Positions 17,426 to 26,440 are shown, counted from the stretch's first letter. The stretch: 64,000 nucleotides of DNA from Paenibacillus sp. FSL H7-0737 (GCF_000758545.1 NZ_CP009279.1:2790001-2854000), one strand, 5' to 3'. Translations and numbers: made by a program. The notes: generated from the sequence alone by a model not told the origin.

Positions 17426-19024
17426 ATGGATGAGATAGAAGAGAAATATAAAGTACTGCTCGTAGATGATGAGCCGATTATTCTTCGTAGTCTAAAAGTA
17501 GCTATTCCATGGGATGATCTCCAGATGGAAATTGTGGGAGAGGCTCGAAATGGAGAGCTTGCCCTCCGCTTAATAGAAGAAACTACACCGCATATTATAA
17601 TCAGCGATATCCGTATGCCTGTGATTGACGGAATCACTTTGATGAAGGAAGTATTACCAAAGAATTCTAAGCTGGTATTTATCTTTATTAGTGGTTATGG
17701 GGAGTTCGAATATGCGAGAGAAGCTTTGCGTCAAGGAGCCTTTGATTATTTGCTGAAACCCATCGACCATGACGAACTGGTTGAAATGCTATACCGAGCG
17801 AAAACGAGGCTGGATGAGCAAAAAGAGAACGATCAGATGATGCATTCCGTTCAGATGCTGTCGATGCTAGCTCGTGAACGGATGTTTGCTGAAATTACTT
17901 TGGGAAATGCAAGGCCGCTTGAACACCTGAAATGGCTGGAGAACAGTGAACTTGAGAGTGGATATTTCATGGCTGTTGTCCAATTGGATGATTATTCTGT
18001 GCTTACTGGGCAGTGGAGTGTGGAAGAAAAGCGGCTGTGGCTGTTTGCGATCCGTAATATTGTTGAAGAGTGGTCGCTGGAACATGGAGTACTTACAGTC
18101 TTTCCTTTTCATAACGGGGAGTGGATATTGCTCTTTCCTGGATCTTTAAGCGCGAGCAGAAGAGAACTAGGTGAACATTTAATTACAGGGATCAAAAGAT
18201 ACTCCAAGCTAAGCTGCTCTGTAGGAATCAGCCGCTGTACACAAGGGATTGATCAATTAAGTACGGTGTATCCATTGGCTGCGAAGGCTTTGTATCAACG
18301 TTTCTATTATGGTCTTGCCGGGGTGTATATAGATGAGGAAACAACCTTCGCAGGCAATACAGAAGTGAAATATCCAAAAGAACTGGAGACCTCGTTGATA
18401 GAGAGTATTCGTACCTTGAATAGAAACCAAATGTCATCATTGTTTGATGAGTTGGCATTATATATTGAGGCTCAAGCTATTCCTAAAGAGATAGCAGAAC
18501 GTCTTCTTGTGGAAATGGTTGTTGTGTTATACAGACATTTTGAACATTTGAATCTAAATTCGGATTGGTCTCTACATGGATTACTAAGTAAGCTGCACCA
18601 TTTGGTTACCTTGAGTGAAATGATGTCTGCGTTGAAGGAAGAATTTGGGGAGCGATTGGATCAAGGTAGTAAACCTGTGAATCGGGAAGACACACGCAGT
18701 TCCATCGAGAAGACGAAACGTTTTATCGAGAGTAATTACTATAAAGACTTAAGTATTGAAGAAGTATCGGAGCTTGCCGATCTTAGTGTCAGTCATTTTT
18801 GTACTTTATTTAAACAAATAACAGGCTATACGTTCTTGGAGTATGTGACTCACTGTCGAATGGAGAAGGCGAAGGATATATTGCAAAGTAGTAATGTGAA
18901 GGTATATCAGATCGCTCCACTAGTTGGTTATCAGGATCCACGATATTTTACTCAAGTCTTTAAAAAAGCTAGCGGTCAGACGCCTACGGAATATCGTGAA
19001 GAGCATACGAGGCAGGTTAATTAA
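17426..19024 (+). CDS. YesN-type response regulator with AraC DNA-binding domain
   Basis: 532 residues from ATG 17426, which follows GGAGGTG (a GTG at 17399 would start inside the previous gene). The receiver domain has acidic pocket DDE at 14-16, phospho-acceptor Asp61 in ISDIRMP and Lys in LLKPI. A middle region of about 270 residues precedes two AraC helix-turn-helix units at the C-terminus (DLSIEEVSELADLSVSHFCTLFKQITG and VYQIAPLVGYQDPRYFTQVFKKASGQTP). It should activate the sugar transporter promoter when phosphorylated by the 14.3-kb kinase. Confidence 0.93.
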   Translation: MDEIEEKYKVLLVDDEPIILRSLKVAIPWDDLQMEIVGEARNGELALRLIEETTPHIIISDIRMPVIDGITLMKEVLPKNSKLVFIFISGYGEFEYAREALRQGAFDYLLKPIDHDELVEMLYRAKTRLDEQKENDQMMHSVQMLSMLARERMFAEITLGNARPLEHLKWLENSELESGYFMAVVQLDDYSVLTGQWSVEEKRLWLFAIRNIVEEWSLEHGVLTVFPFHNGEWILLFPGSLSASRRELGEHLITGIKRYSKLSCSVGISRCTQGIDQLSTVYPLAAKALYQRFYYGLAGVYIDEETTFAGNTEVKYPKELETSLIESIRTLNRNQMSSLFDELALYIEAQAIPKEIAERLLVEMVVVLYRHFEHLNLNSDWSLHGLLSKLHHLVTLSEMMSALKEEFGERLDQGSKPVNREDTRSSIEKTKRFIESNYYKDLSIEEVSELADLSVSHFCTLFKQITGYTFLEYVTHCRMEKAKDILQSSNVKVYQIAPLVGYQDPRYFTQVFKKASGQTPTEYREEHTRQVN

Positions 19025-19072
19025 CGAAAAAGTACACGGATTGCATAGCAAAAGGGGGAAAATAGGGCATAA

Positions 19073-19123
19073 GTATGACATTTATCATACCCTTTACTTG
19101 ATGTTTATGACTTATAGGATGAC
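19073..19123 (+). promoter_or_regulatory. Candidate DesR operators upstream of des
   Basis: A perfect inverted repeat GTATGACATTTATCATAC (19073-19090) is followed by two more TATGAC/GATGAC half-sites at 19106-19111 and 19118-19123. They lie just upstream of a TATACT box (19135-19140) that lacks a good -35, as expected for an activator-dependent promoter. Assignment to DesR is inferred from gene context. Confidence 0.5.
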
Positions 19124-19193
19124 ACTTTATCTCCTATACTTAGGATAGATAAAAAGATCCTTAGCCAGACACATCAAGGAGGAAACGATAAAG

Positions 19194-20258
19194 ATGACTA
19201 CAAAACAGACATCACAGCTCTCCAGTCTTAAAAAAAGTGTAGCCCCTTACGAAAAAAACGACCGCAACGCGAGCATAAGACAGCTCATTAATACTTTAGG
19301 GCCACTTGTGCTGTTATGGGGCGGAGCTTATTTCTCTTTATCCGTTTCCTACTGGCTCACCCTTTTGTTGGCCATTCCTGCAGCAGGATTTGTAATCCGA
19401 ACTTTTATTATTTTCCATGACTGCACACATGGTTCGTTCTTTAAAAATCGTAGAGCGAATGACATTATCGGAACGATTACAGGTGTACTTACACTTGTTC
19501 CTTATCGGCAGTGGAAGCATAGTCATTCCATTCATCACGCCAGCTCCAGTAACCTCGATAAAAGAGGGATTGGTGACATATGGATTATGACTGTCGATGA
19601 ATATGAAGCAGCTTCATCCTGGAAACGTCTGTATTACCGGATTTATCGTAATCCACTCGTGATGTTCGGTTTAGGACCTATTGCTGTTTTTATGATTCAA
19701 TATCGCTTTAATGCTAAAGGCGCTAGACGTAAAGAACGGATGAATACCTATTTAACAAATGTATCTATCGCAGCTCTCTACGGATTGCTTATTTGGGCGA
19801 TCGGCTGGCAAGCCTTTATCATGGTGCAATTGCCAATAGCCTTTGTATCCGGTTTTCTCGGAATATGGTTGTTCTATGTTCAGCATCAGTTCGAGGATTC
19901 CTACTTCGAGAATGAATCGGAGTGGAGTTATGTTATGGCTGCAGTAGAGGGAAGCTCATATTACAAGCTACCTAAGCTATTGCAATGGATCACAGGGAAC
20001 ATCGGGTTCCACCATGTCCATCATTTAAGTCCAAAGGTACCCAACTATAATTTAGAAAAAGCACATAATGCAACGCCACCATTGCAAAAGGCGACGACCA
20101 TAACGCTTAGCACTAGCTTGAAGGCTCTACACTTCCGTCTTTGGGATGAGGAGAATAAGTGCTTCATCAGCTTTAAAGAGGTAAAGTCGAGACTAAGCAA
20201 ACCTAAGGTAGCGGGAGAAGTCCTGCAAGTTCATAAGACTAGACTCCAAGGAGAATAA
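19194..20258 (+). CDS. des: Membrane phospholipid (acyl-lipid) fatty acid desaturase
   Basis: 354 residues with four or more membrane helices and the three histidine boxes of diiron desaturases: HDCTH (near residue 80), HSIHH (near 108) and HHVHH (near 278). In B. subtilis the Des enzyme inserts a delta-5 double bond into membrane lipids in the cold. A good AGGAGG precedes the ATG, a terminator follows, and desK-desR come next. Expression is probably activated by DesR at the repeats upstream. Confidence 0.93.
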   Translation: MTTKQTSQLSSLKKSVAPYEKNDRNASIRQLINTLGPLVLLWGGAYFSLSVSYWLTLLLAIPAAGFVIRTFIIFHDCTHGSFFKNRRANDIIGTITGVLTLVPYRQWKHSHSIHHASSSNLDKRGIGDIWIMTVDEYEAASSWKRLYYRIYRNPLVMFGLGPIAVFMIQYRFNAKGARRKERMNTYLTNVSIAALYGLLIWAIGWQAFIMVQLPIAFVSGFLGIWLFYVQHQFEDSYFENESEWSYVMAAVEGSSYYKLPKLLQWITGNIGFHHVHHLSPKVPNYNLEKAHNATPPLQKATTITLSTSLKALHFRLWDEENKCFISFKEVKSRLSKPKVAGEVLQVHKTRLQGE

Positions 20259-20294
20259 TAACTATAGGTTCGAACAAAATAGGAGTATAAAGAA

Positions 20295-20337
20295 AGGTTA
20301 GAGCCGGAGAAATCATTCGTGGCTCTAATCTTTTTCT
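20295..20337 (+). terminator. Terminator between des and desK
   Basis: AGGTTAGAGCC (20295-20305) pairs with GGCTCTAATCT (20321-20331), followed by TTTTTC. Read-through may feed desKR. Confidence 0.8.
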
Positions 20338-20419
20338 ATTTATCGTAGTGGTTCAACAGATTTTCACTGAATTTGTGCTAGAATAAGGAGAGTAATGTAT
20401 GGTAAAAAGGAGAGCGGTC

Positions 20420-21556
20420 ATGCAAAAGTGGCATCATATTTTTCATAAAAGCACAGGTCTCAGCCCTTATGTGTGGGTCGTTTTTTACATTCTACCGTTT
20501 TATTTTATATTTCGCTCCTCCTCTACCTACCAAGTAGTTTGGGGAATCTTGATGATTGCTGTATTTTTTGTTTGTTATGTGCTTTCCTTTGTTTCTAAGG
20601 GGTGGCTGGTTTATTTCTGGACGAGTGTCCAAATTATTGTTTCTATAACAATGACGCTTTTGTTCGGATATATGTATTTTGCACTTTTTCTAGCCTTTTT
20701 TATCGGGAACATACAGAATCGAGTGGGGTTCTTCACACTGTACTCTATTCATCTGTTAACTACGATCATTACAATCAATTATGAGCTGCTCTCGCGTAAT
20801 TCAGTGTTTATTAGCCAGCTTCCGTTCGTACTTGTTAGTATGATTGCAGTAATTCTTCTACCCATCACTACCTACAACCGTAACAATCAAGAGAAGCTGC
20901 AAGACCAATTGGAAGATGCCAATAAACGGATATCCGAACTCGTTAAGCTTGAAGAACGACAACGAATTTCGCGAGATCTTCATGATACATTAGGTCAGAA
21001 GCTTTCATTAATTGGTCTGAAGAGTGATTTGGCAGGAAAGCTAATCGACTCCAATCCTACCCAAGCAAAAGCAGAGATCAATGATGTGCGACAAACGGCG
21101 AGAAGTGCGCTGAAAGAGGTTCGGGAAATGGTAACGCGGATGCGTGGCATTCGGCTTGAAGATGAACTGGTTCATATTCAGCAGTTCCTTGCAGCTGCGG
21201 AGATTGATTTCACATTGGAAGGGAATCCGAAGCTGACCAATACCTCATTGATTACCGAGAATGTCCTTAGTATGTGTATAAAGGAAGCCGTCACAAATGT
21301 TGTGAAGCACAGTGCAGCAAAGTCTTGCTCTATACTGATTGAACCCTCACGGACGGATCTAGTCATTAAAGTAAAAGATGATGGGACTGGTATACCTGGG
21401 AATGATCTTTATTTTAAAGGCCATGGCCTGCAAGGCATGAGAGAGCGTCTTGAATTCGTAAATGGCTGTATGGACATCGTGAGAGATAGCGGGACTACAA
21501 TTGTAATTAAAGTACCCAATGCATTCAAACATCAGGAACAGGAGGTCATCCTATAA
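20420..21556 (+). CDS. desK: DesK membrane-thickness/temperature sensor histidine kinase
   Basis: Five membrane helices occupy about residues 17-150 (PYVWVVFYILPFYFIFRSSS; FVSKGW), then a coiled linker DQLEDANKRISELVKLEERQRIS and the kinase motif RDLHDTLGQKLSLIGLKSDL. With start ATG 20420 (AAGGAG 8 bases upstream) the phospho-acceptor is His188, the same number as in B. subtilis DesK; an alternative ATG at 20399 also has a ribosome site. The HATPase motifs are EAVTNVVKHS, DDGTGI and GHGLQGMRERL. It phosphorylates DesR in the cold. Its stop overlaps the desR ATG. Confidence 0.93.
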   Translation: MQKWHHIFHKSTGLSPYVWVVFYILPFYFIFRSSSTYQVVWGILMIAVFFVCYVLSFVSKGWLVYFWTSVQIIVSITMTLLFGYMYFALFLAFFIGNIQNRVGFFTLYSIHLLTTIITINYELLSRNSVFISQLPFVLVSMIAVILLPITTYNRNNQEKLQDQLEDANKRISELVKLEERQRISRDLHDTLGQKLSLIGLKSDLAGKLIDSNPTQAKAEINDVRQTARSALKEVREMVTRMRGIRLEDELVHIQQFLAAAEIDFTLEGNPKLTNTSLITENVLSMCIKEAVTNVVKHSAAKSCSILIEPSRTDLVIKVKDDGTGIPGNDLYFKGHGLQGMRERLEFVNGCMDIVRDSGTTIVIKVPNAFKHQEQEVIL

Positions 21557-22158
21557 TGATTAAAATTGTAATCGCTGAGGATCAACGAATGCTCCTCGGG
21601 GCGTTGGCTTCTTTACTCGATTTAGAAGAGGATATGAAGGTCGTGGGCCGAGCAAGCAATGGGGAAGAAGCTGTAGCGATGGTTCAGCAGCTTAAACCGG
21701 ATATCTGTATTATGGATATTGAGATGCCGGCGATGAGTGGTCTCGACGCTGCAGAAGCGCTGAAGACTAGCGGCTGCAAAACGATGATATTAACGACTTT
21801 TGCCCGGGCGGGATATTTCGAACGTGCGCTCAAAGCGGGTGTCCATGCTTATTTACTGAAGGACAGTCCTAGTGAAGAGCTGGCACTCTCTATCCGGAAT
21901 GTTATGGCAGGCAGACGCATGTATGCACCGGAGCTGATGGATGAAGCCTACAGCGGTGAAGTCAATCCATTGACTCAGCGGGAGAAGGAAGTACTCGGCC
22001 TGATCGCCGATGGCAAAAATACGAAAGAAATTGCCAGCGAGCTGTACATTACCACTGGTACGGTTCGGAACTACATTTCTGTTATCCTCGATAAGCTGGA
22101 TGTGGGAAATCGGATTGAAGCGATCACTCGATTTAAGGAAAAAGGCTGGTTTAAATGA
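21556..22158 (+). CDS. desR: DesR response regulator, NarL/LuxR type
   Basis: 200 residues. The receiver domain has Asp54 in CIMDIEMPAMSG, matching the phospho-acceptor of B. subtilis DesR, and LLKDS at the conserved lysine. The C-terminal LuxR helix-turn-helix reads LTQREKEVLGLIADGKNTKEIASELYITTGTVRNY. It overlaps desK by one base and should activate des. Confidence 0.93.
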   Translation: MIKIVIAEDQRMLLGALASLLDLEEDMKVVGRASNGEEAVAMVQQLKPDICIMDIEMPAMSGLDAAEALKTSGCKTMILTTFARAGYFERALKAGVHAYLLKDSPSEELALSIRNVMAGRRMYAPELMDEAYSGEVNPLTQREKEVLGLIADGKNTKEIASELYITTGTVRNYISVILDKLDVGNRIEAITRFKEKGWFK

Positions 22159-22283
22159 AAATATTAATTTTTTTAATGTTATTTTGATGTTAACACTCGC
22201 CAAATGTTCTCGACCCGTATATCATTAATTATCGGCCTATTATTCACAATAGGACAGTTAATCAAAAGGAAGTGTATTTTCTG

Positions 22284-23369
22284 ATGTCAAGAAAGCTAAG
22301 AGCCGGCATAGTTGGCGGCACAGGTATGGTAGGACAACGTTTTATTGCCCTTCTAGAGAATCATCCTTGGTTTGAAGTAACTGCGATTGCTGCCAGTGCG
22401 AAATCTGCTGGGAAAACGTATGAAGAATCGGCCAAGGGCAGATGGAAGCTATCTACTCCAATGCCTGAGAACGTGAAGAATATTATGGTTCAAGATGCTT
22501 CTAAGGTAGAAGAAGTAGCTGCGGACGTAGACCTGATCTTTTGCGCAGTAGACATGAAAAAAGAAGAGATTAAAGCGCTCGAAGAAGCTTATGCTCGTAC
22601 AGGCACTCCAGTTATCTCTAATAACTCAGCACATCGTTGGACACCGGACGTGCCTATGGTTATTCCTGAGATTAACCCAGAGCATCTTGAGGTTATTGCG
22701 CAGCAAAGAAAACGTCTGGGCACTGAGACTGGTTTCATTGCGGTTAAACCTAACTGCTCCATTCAAAGTTATGTGCCTGCGCTTCATGCACTTAAAGAAT
22801 TCAACCCATCTAAAGTTGTAGTCACCACTTACCAAGCAATTTCGGGTGCGGGCAAGACTTTTGCTGACTGGCCTGAAATGCTGGACAACGTGATTCCTTA
22901 CATTGGTGGCGAAGAAGAGAAGAGCGAGCAAGAGCCGTTGCGCATCTGGGGAAGCGTGCAAGAAGAAGGTATCGTAAAAAGTGAAGCGCCGACGATTACT
23001 TCGCAGTGTATCCGTGTGCCTGTAGCGGATGGACATATGGCTGCTGTATTTGTTTCTTTTGAGAAAAAGCCATCCAAAGAAGAGATTCTGAAACTCTGGA
23101 ATAACTTCAAAGGACGTCCTCAAGAGCTTGAACTGCCTAGCGCCCCTAAACAGTTCATTACTTATTTCGAAGAGGAGAACCGTCCACAGACCAAACTGGA
23201 TCGTGATATTGAGAATGGTATGGGCGTATCGACGGGCAGACTTCGCGAAGATGCCATCTATGATTACAAATTCGTAGGTCTCTCCCATAACACCCTGCGC
23301 GGAGCAGCAGGCGGTGCTGTATTGATCGCTGAGCTTCTGAAAGCAGAAGGTTATATTCAGCCTAAATAA
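22284..23369 (+). CDS. asd: Aspartate-semialdehyde dehydrogenase, archaeal/fungal-type
   Basis: 361 residues from ATG 22284 (AAGGAAG upstream; an in-frame GTG at 22272 is less likely). The NADP motif GIVGGTGMVGQRF is near residue 8 and the active-site cysteine is Cys158 in KPNCSIQ. Later motifs are TYQAISGAGK and RVPVADGHMAAVFV. It reduces aspartyl phosphate to the semialdehyde for lysine/diaminopimelate, methionine and threonine synthesis. The sequence style is that of the archaeal/fungal subfamily (TIGR00978-like) rather than the usual Bacillus Asd. It stands alone. Confidence 0.9.
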   Translation: MSRKLRAGIVGGTGMVGQRFIALLENHPWFEVTAIAASAKSAGKTYEESAKGRWKLSTPMPENVKNIMVQDASKVEEVAADVDLIFCAVDMKKEEIKALEEAYARTGTPVISNNSAHRWTPDVPMVIPEINPEHLEVIAQQRKRLGTETGFIAVKPNCSIQSYVPALHALKEFNPSKVVVTTYQAISGAGKTFADWPEMLDNVIPYIGGEEEKSEQEPLRIWGSVQEEGIVKSEAPTITSQCIRVPVADGHMAAVFVSFEKKPSKEEILKLWNNFKGRPQELELPSAPKQFITYFEEENRPQTKLDRDIENGMGVSTGRLREDAIYDYKFVGLSHNTLRGAAGGAVLIAELLKAEGYIQPK

Positions 23370-23401
23370 AATGGATGAGCTGTAAAGCTGATTCGAAATA
23401 G

Positions 23402-23441
23402 ACACCTCATCAAAGCTTAGTCTTTGGTGGGGTGTTTTTTA
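23402..23441 (+). terminator. Terminator after asd
   Basis: ACACCTCATCAAAG (23402-23415) pairs with CTTTGGTGGGGTGT (23422-23435), followed by TTTTTT. Confidence 0.9.
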
Positions 23442-23485
23442 ATGGATTGATTTGGTAAAATAAGTTGGGGAAGGAGCTGATATAC

Positions 23486-23884
23486 TTGTATAAATATTTA
23501 TTAGCTTTTATATGGTTACCTTTAATACTATTCACAAGCGGATGTACATCATCAACTCAAGAGGAGCAAGAGTACGGAATATCTTCTATAAATGCTGAAA
23601 TTCCTATTCCTAAGAAAGCAAAGGAAATCGAAGTGACAACAACTTCAAGTAACCCCAATATAAAAATAGGCGTAAAATACGAATTGGATAATATAGGGGG
23701 AGAACAAGGTCTCTATCGACCTGACCACTACTTTAATAAATTAGAGGATGCTGGCTGGGTGGAGTTGGAGGATAAGCGATTAGGGCATGTGCAATTTTTC
23801 GAAAAAGAGGGTACTGTCATTGCCATTGAAATACATGAAGATACCTTTGATATTCATGAAATGAATAAAGATGCTAAATATTAG
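23486..23884 (+). CDS. Hypothetical small lipoprotein
   Basis: TTG 23486 follows AAGGAG (23471-23476) and gives MYKYLLAFIWLPLILFTSGC, a signal peptide with lipobox TSGC at Cys20. An upstream TTG at 23465 is possible but has no ribosome site. The 112-residue mature part has strand-like patterns (AEIPIPKKAKEIEVTT, NIKIGVKYELDN, VQFFEKEGTVIAIEIHEDTFDI). Family not recognised. Confidence 0.7.
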   Translation: MYKYLLAFIWLPLILFTSGCTSSTQEEQEYGISSINAEIPIPKKAKEIEVTTTSSNPNIKIGVKYELDNIGGEQGLYRPDHYFNKLEDAGWVELEDKRLGHVQFFEKEGTVIAIEIHEDTFDIHEMNKDAKY

Positions 23885-23999
23885 TCAGAGTATCGTTAGT
23901 CGAAGCTGAGCTATTACTTAACCAGAAAGTTTGAGAGTGTGGTAAAATAGATGAAGTGTATAAACTATACGAATTCTGAATGACTGACGGAGTGATAAG

Positions 24000-24182
24000 A
24001 TGGGTGCAAAAAGTAAAGGTGGCGGCACGGGCAGAGGTACGGGGAGTAAGGGCTGGACACGCTGGAACAAAACAGCAAAACCAGTTAAACCTGCAAAAGG
24101 TGCTCCAACCACGGGTCCAGGCGCTAAAGATGCAAGTGGAAGCAAGGGCAATAACGTGAAAAAAAGCGGAAGCTCGAAATAG
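24000..24182 (+). CDS. Small basic Gly/Lys/Ser-rich protein
   Basis: 60 residues, almost all Gly, Lys, Ser, Thr, Pro and Ala (MGAKSKGGGTGRGTGSKGWT..., ending KKSGSSK), with two Trp and no acidic cluster. GGAGTG precedes the ATG and a terminator follows. It should be disordered and strongly cationic, so nucleic-acid or spore-core binding is conceivable, but there is no direct evidence. Not a recognised family. Confidence 0.6.
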   Translation: MGAKSKGGGTGRGTGSKGWTRWNKTAKPVKPAKGAPTTGPGAKDASGSKGNNVKKSGSSK

Positions 24183-24212
24183 CTCCCTTGAAATCAATTA
24201 TTCCTGAAGGTT

Positions 24213-24248
24213 AACATCTGATTTTGATCGTTAAAATCAGGTGTTTTT
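24213..24248 (+). terminator. Terminator after the small basic protein
   Basis: CATCTGATTTT pairs with AAAATCAGGTG with one wobble, followed by seven Ts. Confidence 0.85.
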
Positions 24249-24290
24249 TTATGGATAGATGCAAGTATCAGAAGGAAAGTAGGATCATCA

Positions 24291-24983
24291 GTGAGAATCG
24301 ATAAATATATAAGCGAAACAGGCTTCTGTTCCAGAAGGGAAACGAAACGACTCATTGCCGCAGGGCGGATCGCTGTTAACGGCATAGTCTGTGATGCGAA
24401 TATTCTTTTAGAGCCAGAGGATATCGTATGGATTGATGGAGAGCCCATAACAAGCAGTAAAGGGGAGCCGGTATACCTCGCGCTGAATAAACCGATAGGC
24501 ATCACCTGTACAGCTGCGCCAAATGTGGCCGGGAATATTATAGATTTTGTAGGTTATCCCTCACGGATCTTTGCGATCGGCAGATTAGATAAACACTCGG
24601 AAGGCCTCATTTTGTTAACCAACGATGGAGATATCGTAAACAAAATGATGCGTTCCGAGAATGGGCATGAAAAAGAATATGTAGTTCATGTAGACAAGCC
24701 AATAACGTCAGAGTTCATACATGCCATGTCTAGTGGTGTGGATATTCTTGGCGTCACAACAAAACCTTGTGAGGTCTCTCGGATCGCGGAATGTCAGTTT
24801 AGAATTATCCTAACTCAAGGCCTTAATCTGCAAATACGCAGAATGTGCAAGGAGTTAGGATATAGAGTACTAAAGCTAGAGCGTATAAGAATCATGAATA
24901 TTACACTTGGTAGTTTGGAGCGAGGACAATGGCGGCATTTGAGCGGAGAAGAGCTGAGTGAGCTTATGACCCGCTTAAATTAA
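24291..24983 (+). CDS. rluF: 23S rRNA pseudouridine synthase, RluF/RluB family
   Basis: 230 residues from a GTG start with AGGA just upstream. An S4 RNA-binding domain (about 2-45, MRIDKYISETGFCSRRETKRLI) precedes the RsuA-type catalytic domain with the catalytic Asp100 in GRLDKHSEGLILLTNDG, KEYVVHV, and the C-terminal motif LNLQIRRMCKELGYRVLKLERIRI. The length and motifs fit RluF, which modifies U2604 of 23S rRNA. Its 3' end overlaps convergent thiE by 20 bp with no terminator between. Confidence 0.88.
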   Translation: MRIDKYISETGFCSRRETKRLIAAGRIAVNGIVCDANILLEPEDIVWIDGEPITSSKGEPVYLALNKPIGITCTAAPNVAGNIIDFVGYPSRIFAIGRLDKHSEGLILLTNDGDIVNKMMRSENGHEKEYVVHVDKPITSEFIHAMSSGVDILGVTTKPCEVSRIAECQFRIILTQGLNLQIRRMCKELGYRVLKLERIRIMNITLGSLERGQWRHLSGEELSELMTRLN

Positions 24984-25629
24984 CTTCGTGAACAAATCCT
25001 CTGGCTGCCAAGGCGATGTCTTCAGCGCCCGCAATAGCTGAGATAACGGAGATACCGTCCGCACCCGCAGCTAGTACTGGTGCTGCATTGTGCACCGTGA
25101 TCCCGCCTATGCCAACCAAAGGAATCGTAATGCCGCTGTTTCGTATTTCTTCAATAACTGATGTGCCTCGAACAGCTTGGGCATCCTCCTTGGAAGAGGT
25201 AGGATAAACAGGACCAATGCCCAGATAATCGGCTCCATCCGCTATCGCCTGCCGAGCTTCGGCGAGCGAATGAGCGGACACACCAACGATCTTATCCTCG
25301 CCAAGCAACTGCCTAATCGCTAGCGCAGGGGTATCATCTTGTCCTACATGAATGCCGTCCGCATCAAGGGCGATGGCTAGATCAATATCGTCATTAACGA
25401 TAAAAGGGACTCCGTTAGCACGACATATCTTTTGGAGCCGTCTTCCTAAATTAAATTTAACTTGGGCAGTTAATGCCCCCGTACCTTTTTCACGAAATTG
25501 GAACATCGTTATGCCTCCCGCGACGGCTTCTTTTAATACCTTGGCTGGGGCTATCCGACAATTCACACTGCCCATAATGAAATAGACTTTTAATAAATCC
25601 CGCAGTTGATCACTGTCTATTTGCTTCAA
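24964..25629 (-). CDS. thiE: Thiamine-phosphate synthase
   Basis: 221 residues, a TIM barrel with the ThiE motifs FQFREKGTG, NDDIDLAIALDADGIHVGQDDTP, VSAHSLAEARQAIADGADYLGIGPVYPTSSK and GIGGI. It joins HMP-PP with thiazole phosphate to make thiamin monophosphate. Last gene of the TPP-controlled operon; its start overlaps thiD by 20 bp. Confidence 0.95.
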   Translation of the reverse strand: MKQIDSDQLRDLLKVYFIMGSVNCRIAPAKVLKEAVAGGITMFQFREKGTGALTAQVKFNLGRRLQKICRANGVPFIVNDDIDLAIALDADGIHVGQDDTPALAIRQLLGEDKIVGVSAHSLAEARQAIADGADYLGIGPVYPTSSKEDAQAVRGTSVIEEIRNSGITIPLVGIGGITVHNAAPVLAAGADGISVISAIAGAEDIALAARGFVHEVNLSGS

Positions 25630-26440
25630 GGTTCATCCCTCGCAATCTATTCTGATATGCAAAATGATTCGTAGGTCCATGTCCAGCCCCTATGCCCAGC
25701 TCGTCTTCAATCGCCGCTTGTATAAAAGCTTTAGCTATGTGTGTTGCTTCGGGAACGGTTTTGCCCTTGGCAAGCTCGGCAGTGACTGCTGCTGAATAGG
25801 TGCAGCCTGTGCCGTGCGTGTGTCTAGTCTGAACTCGTTGACTCTCCATAAAGATGAATTCGTGACCATCATATAGGAGATCCACAACAGCCTTAGTTGA
25901 AGTATCATGCCCACCTTTTAGCACTACATAGTTAGAGCCCATGGCATGAATTATTTTAGCTGCTTCTTTACGATCGTCTATAGTAGTGATGCTTCTGTTG
26001 GTAATCATTTCAGCCTCTGGAATATTGGGTGTCGTCACTAAGGCTAGCGGGAGGAGATGATTGATTAAGGACTGAACAGCTTCTTGCTGTAGCAGCGTGG
26101 AACCTCCTTTAGCAACCATCACAGGATCAACTACAAGATTACGCCAGCTGTATTGCTGGATCTTCTCTGCTACGATACGTATAATGTCACTGCTAAAAAG
26201 CATCCCGGTCTTCACAGCATCCGGCTTCAGATCAAGTCCAATGGAATCAAGCTGCTGAGTAATAACTTCCAGTGTCAACGGATAAACGCCTTGAACTCCG
26301 AGGGTGTTCTGGGCTGTCACAGCCGTAAGAGCACTCATTCCATATACAGAAAGCTCCTGAAAGGTTTTTAGATCTGCTTGGATGCCAGCGCCACCACCGC
26401 TATCCGAGCCGGCTATAGTTAAAGCTTTAGATATCATCAT
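25610..26440 (-). CDS. thiD: Hydroxymethylpyrimidine (phosphate) kinase
   Basis: 276-residue ribokinase-fold enzyme. It has ALTIAGSDSGGGAGIQADLKTF at the N-terminus, VVDPVMVAKGG near 127 and the catalytic/anion-hole motif HGTGCTYSAAVTAELA near 213. It phosphorylates HMP to HMP-PP for ThiE. It lies 19 bp after thiM and overlaps thiE. Confidence 0.95.
   Translation of the reverse strand: MMISKALTIAGSDSGGGAGIQADLKTFQELSVYGMSALTAVTAQNTLGVQGVYPLTLEVITQQLDSIGLDLKPDAVKTGMLFSSDIIRIVAEKIQQYSWRNLVVDPVMVAKGGSTLLQQEAVQSLINHLLPLALVTTPNIPEAEMITNRSITTIDDRKEAAKIIHAMGSNYVVLKGGHDTSTKAVVDLLYDGHEFIFMESQRVQTRHTHGTGCTYSAAVTAELAKGKTVPEATHIAKAFIQAAIEDELGIGAGHGPTNHFAYQNRLRGMNLEANRQ

Noticed and set aside
22626-23405. 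259-codon open frame antisense to asd
   Set aside because: Shadow of the asd gene; no ribosome site, and the product is Phe/Arg/Asn-rich nonsense.
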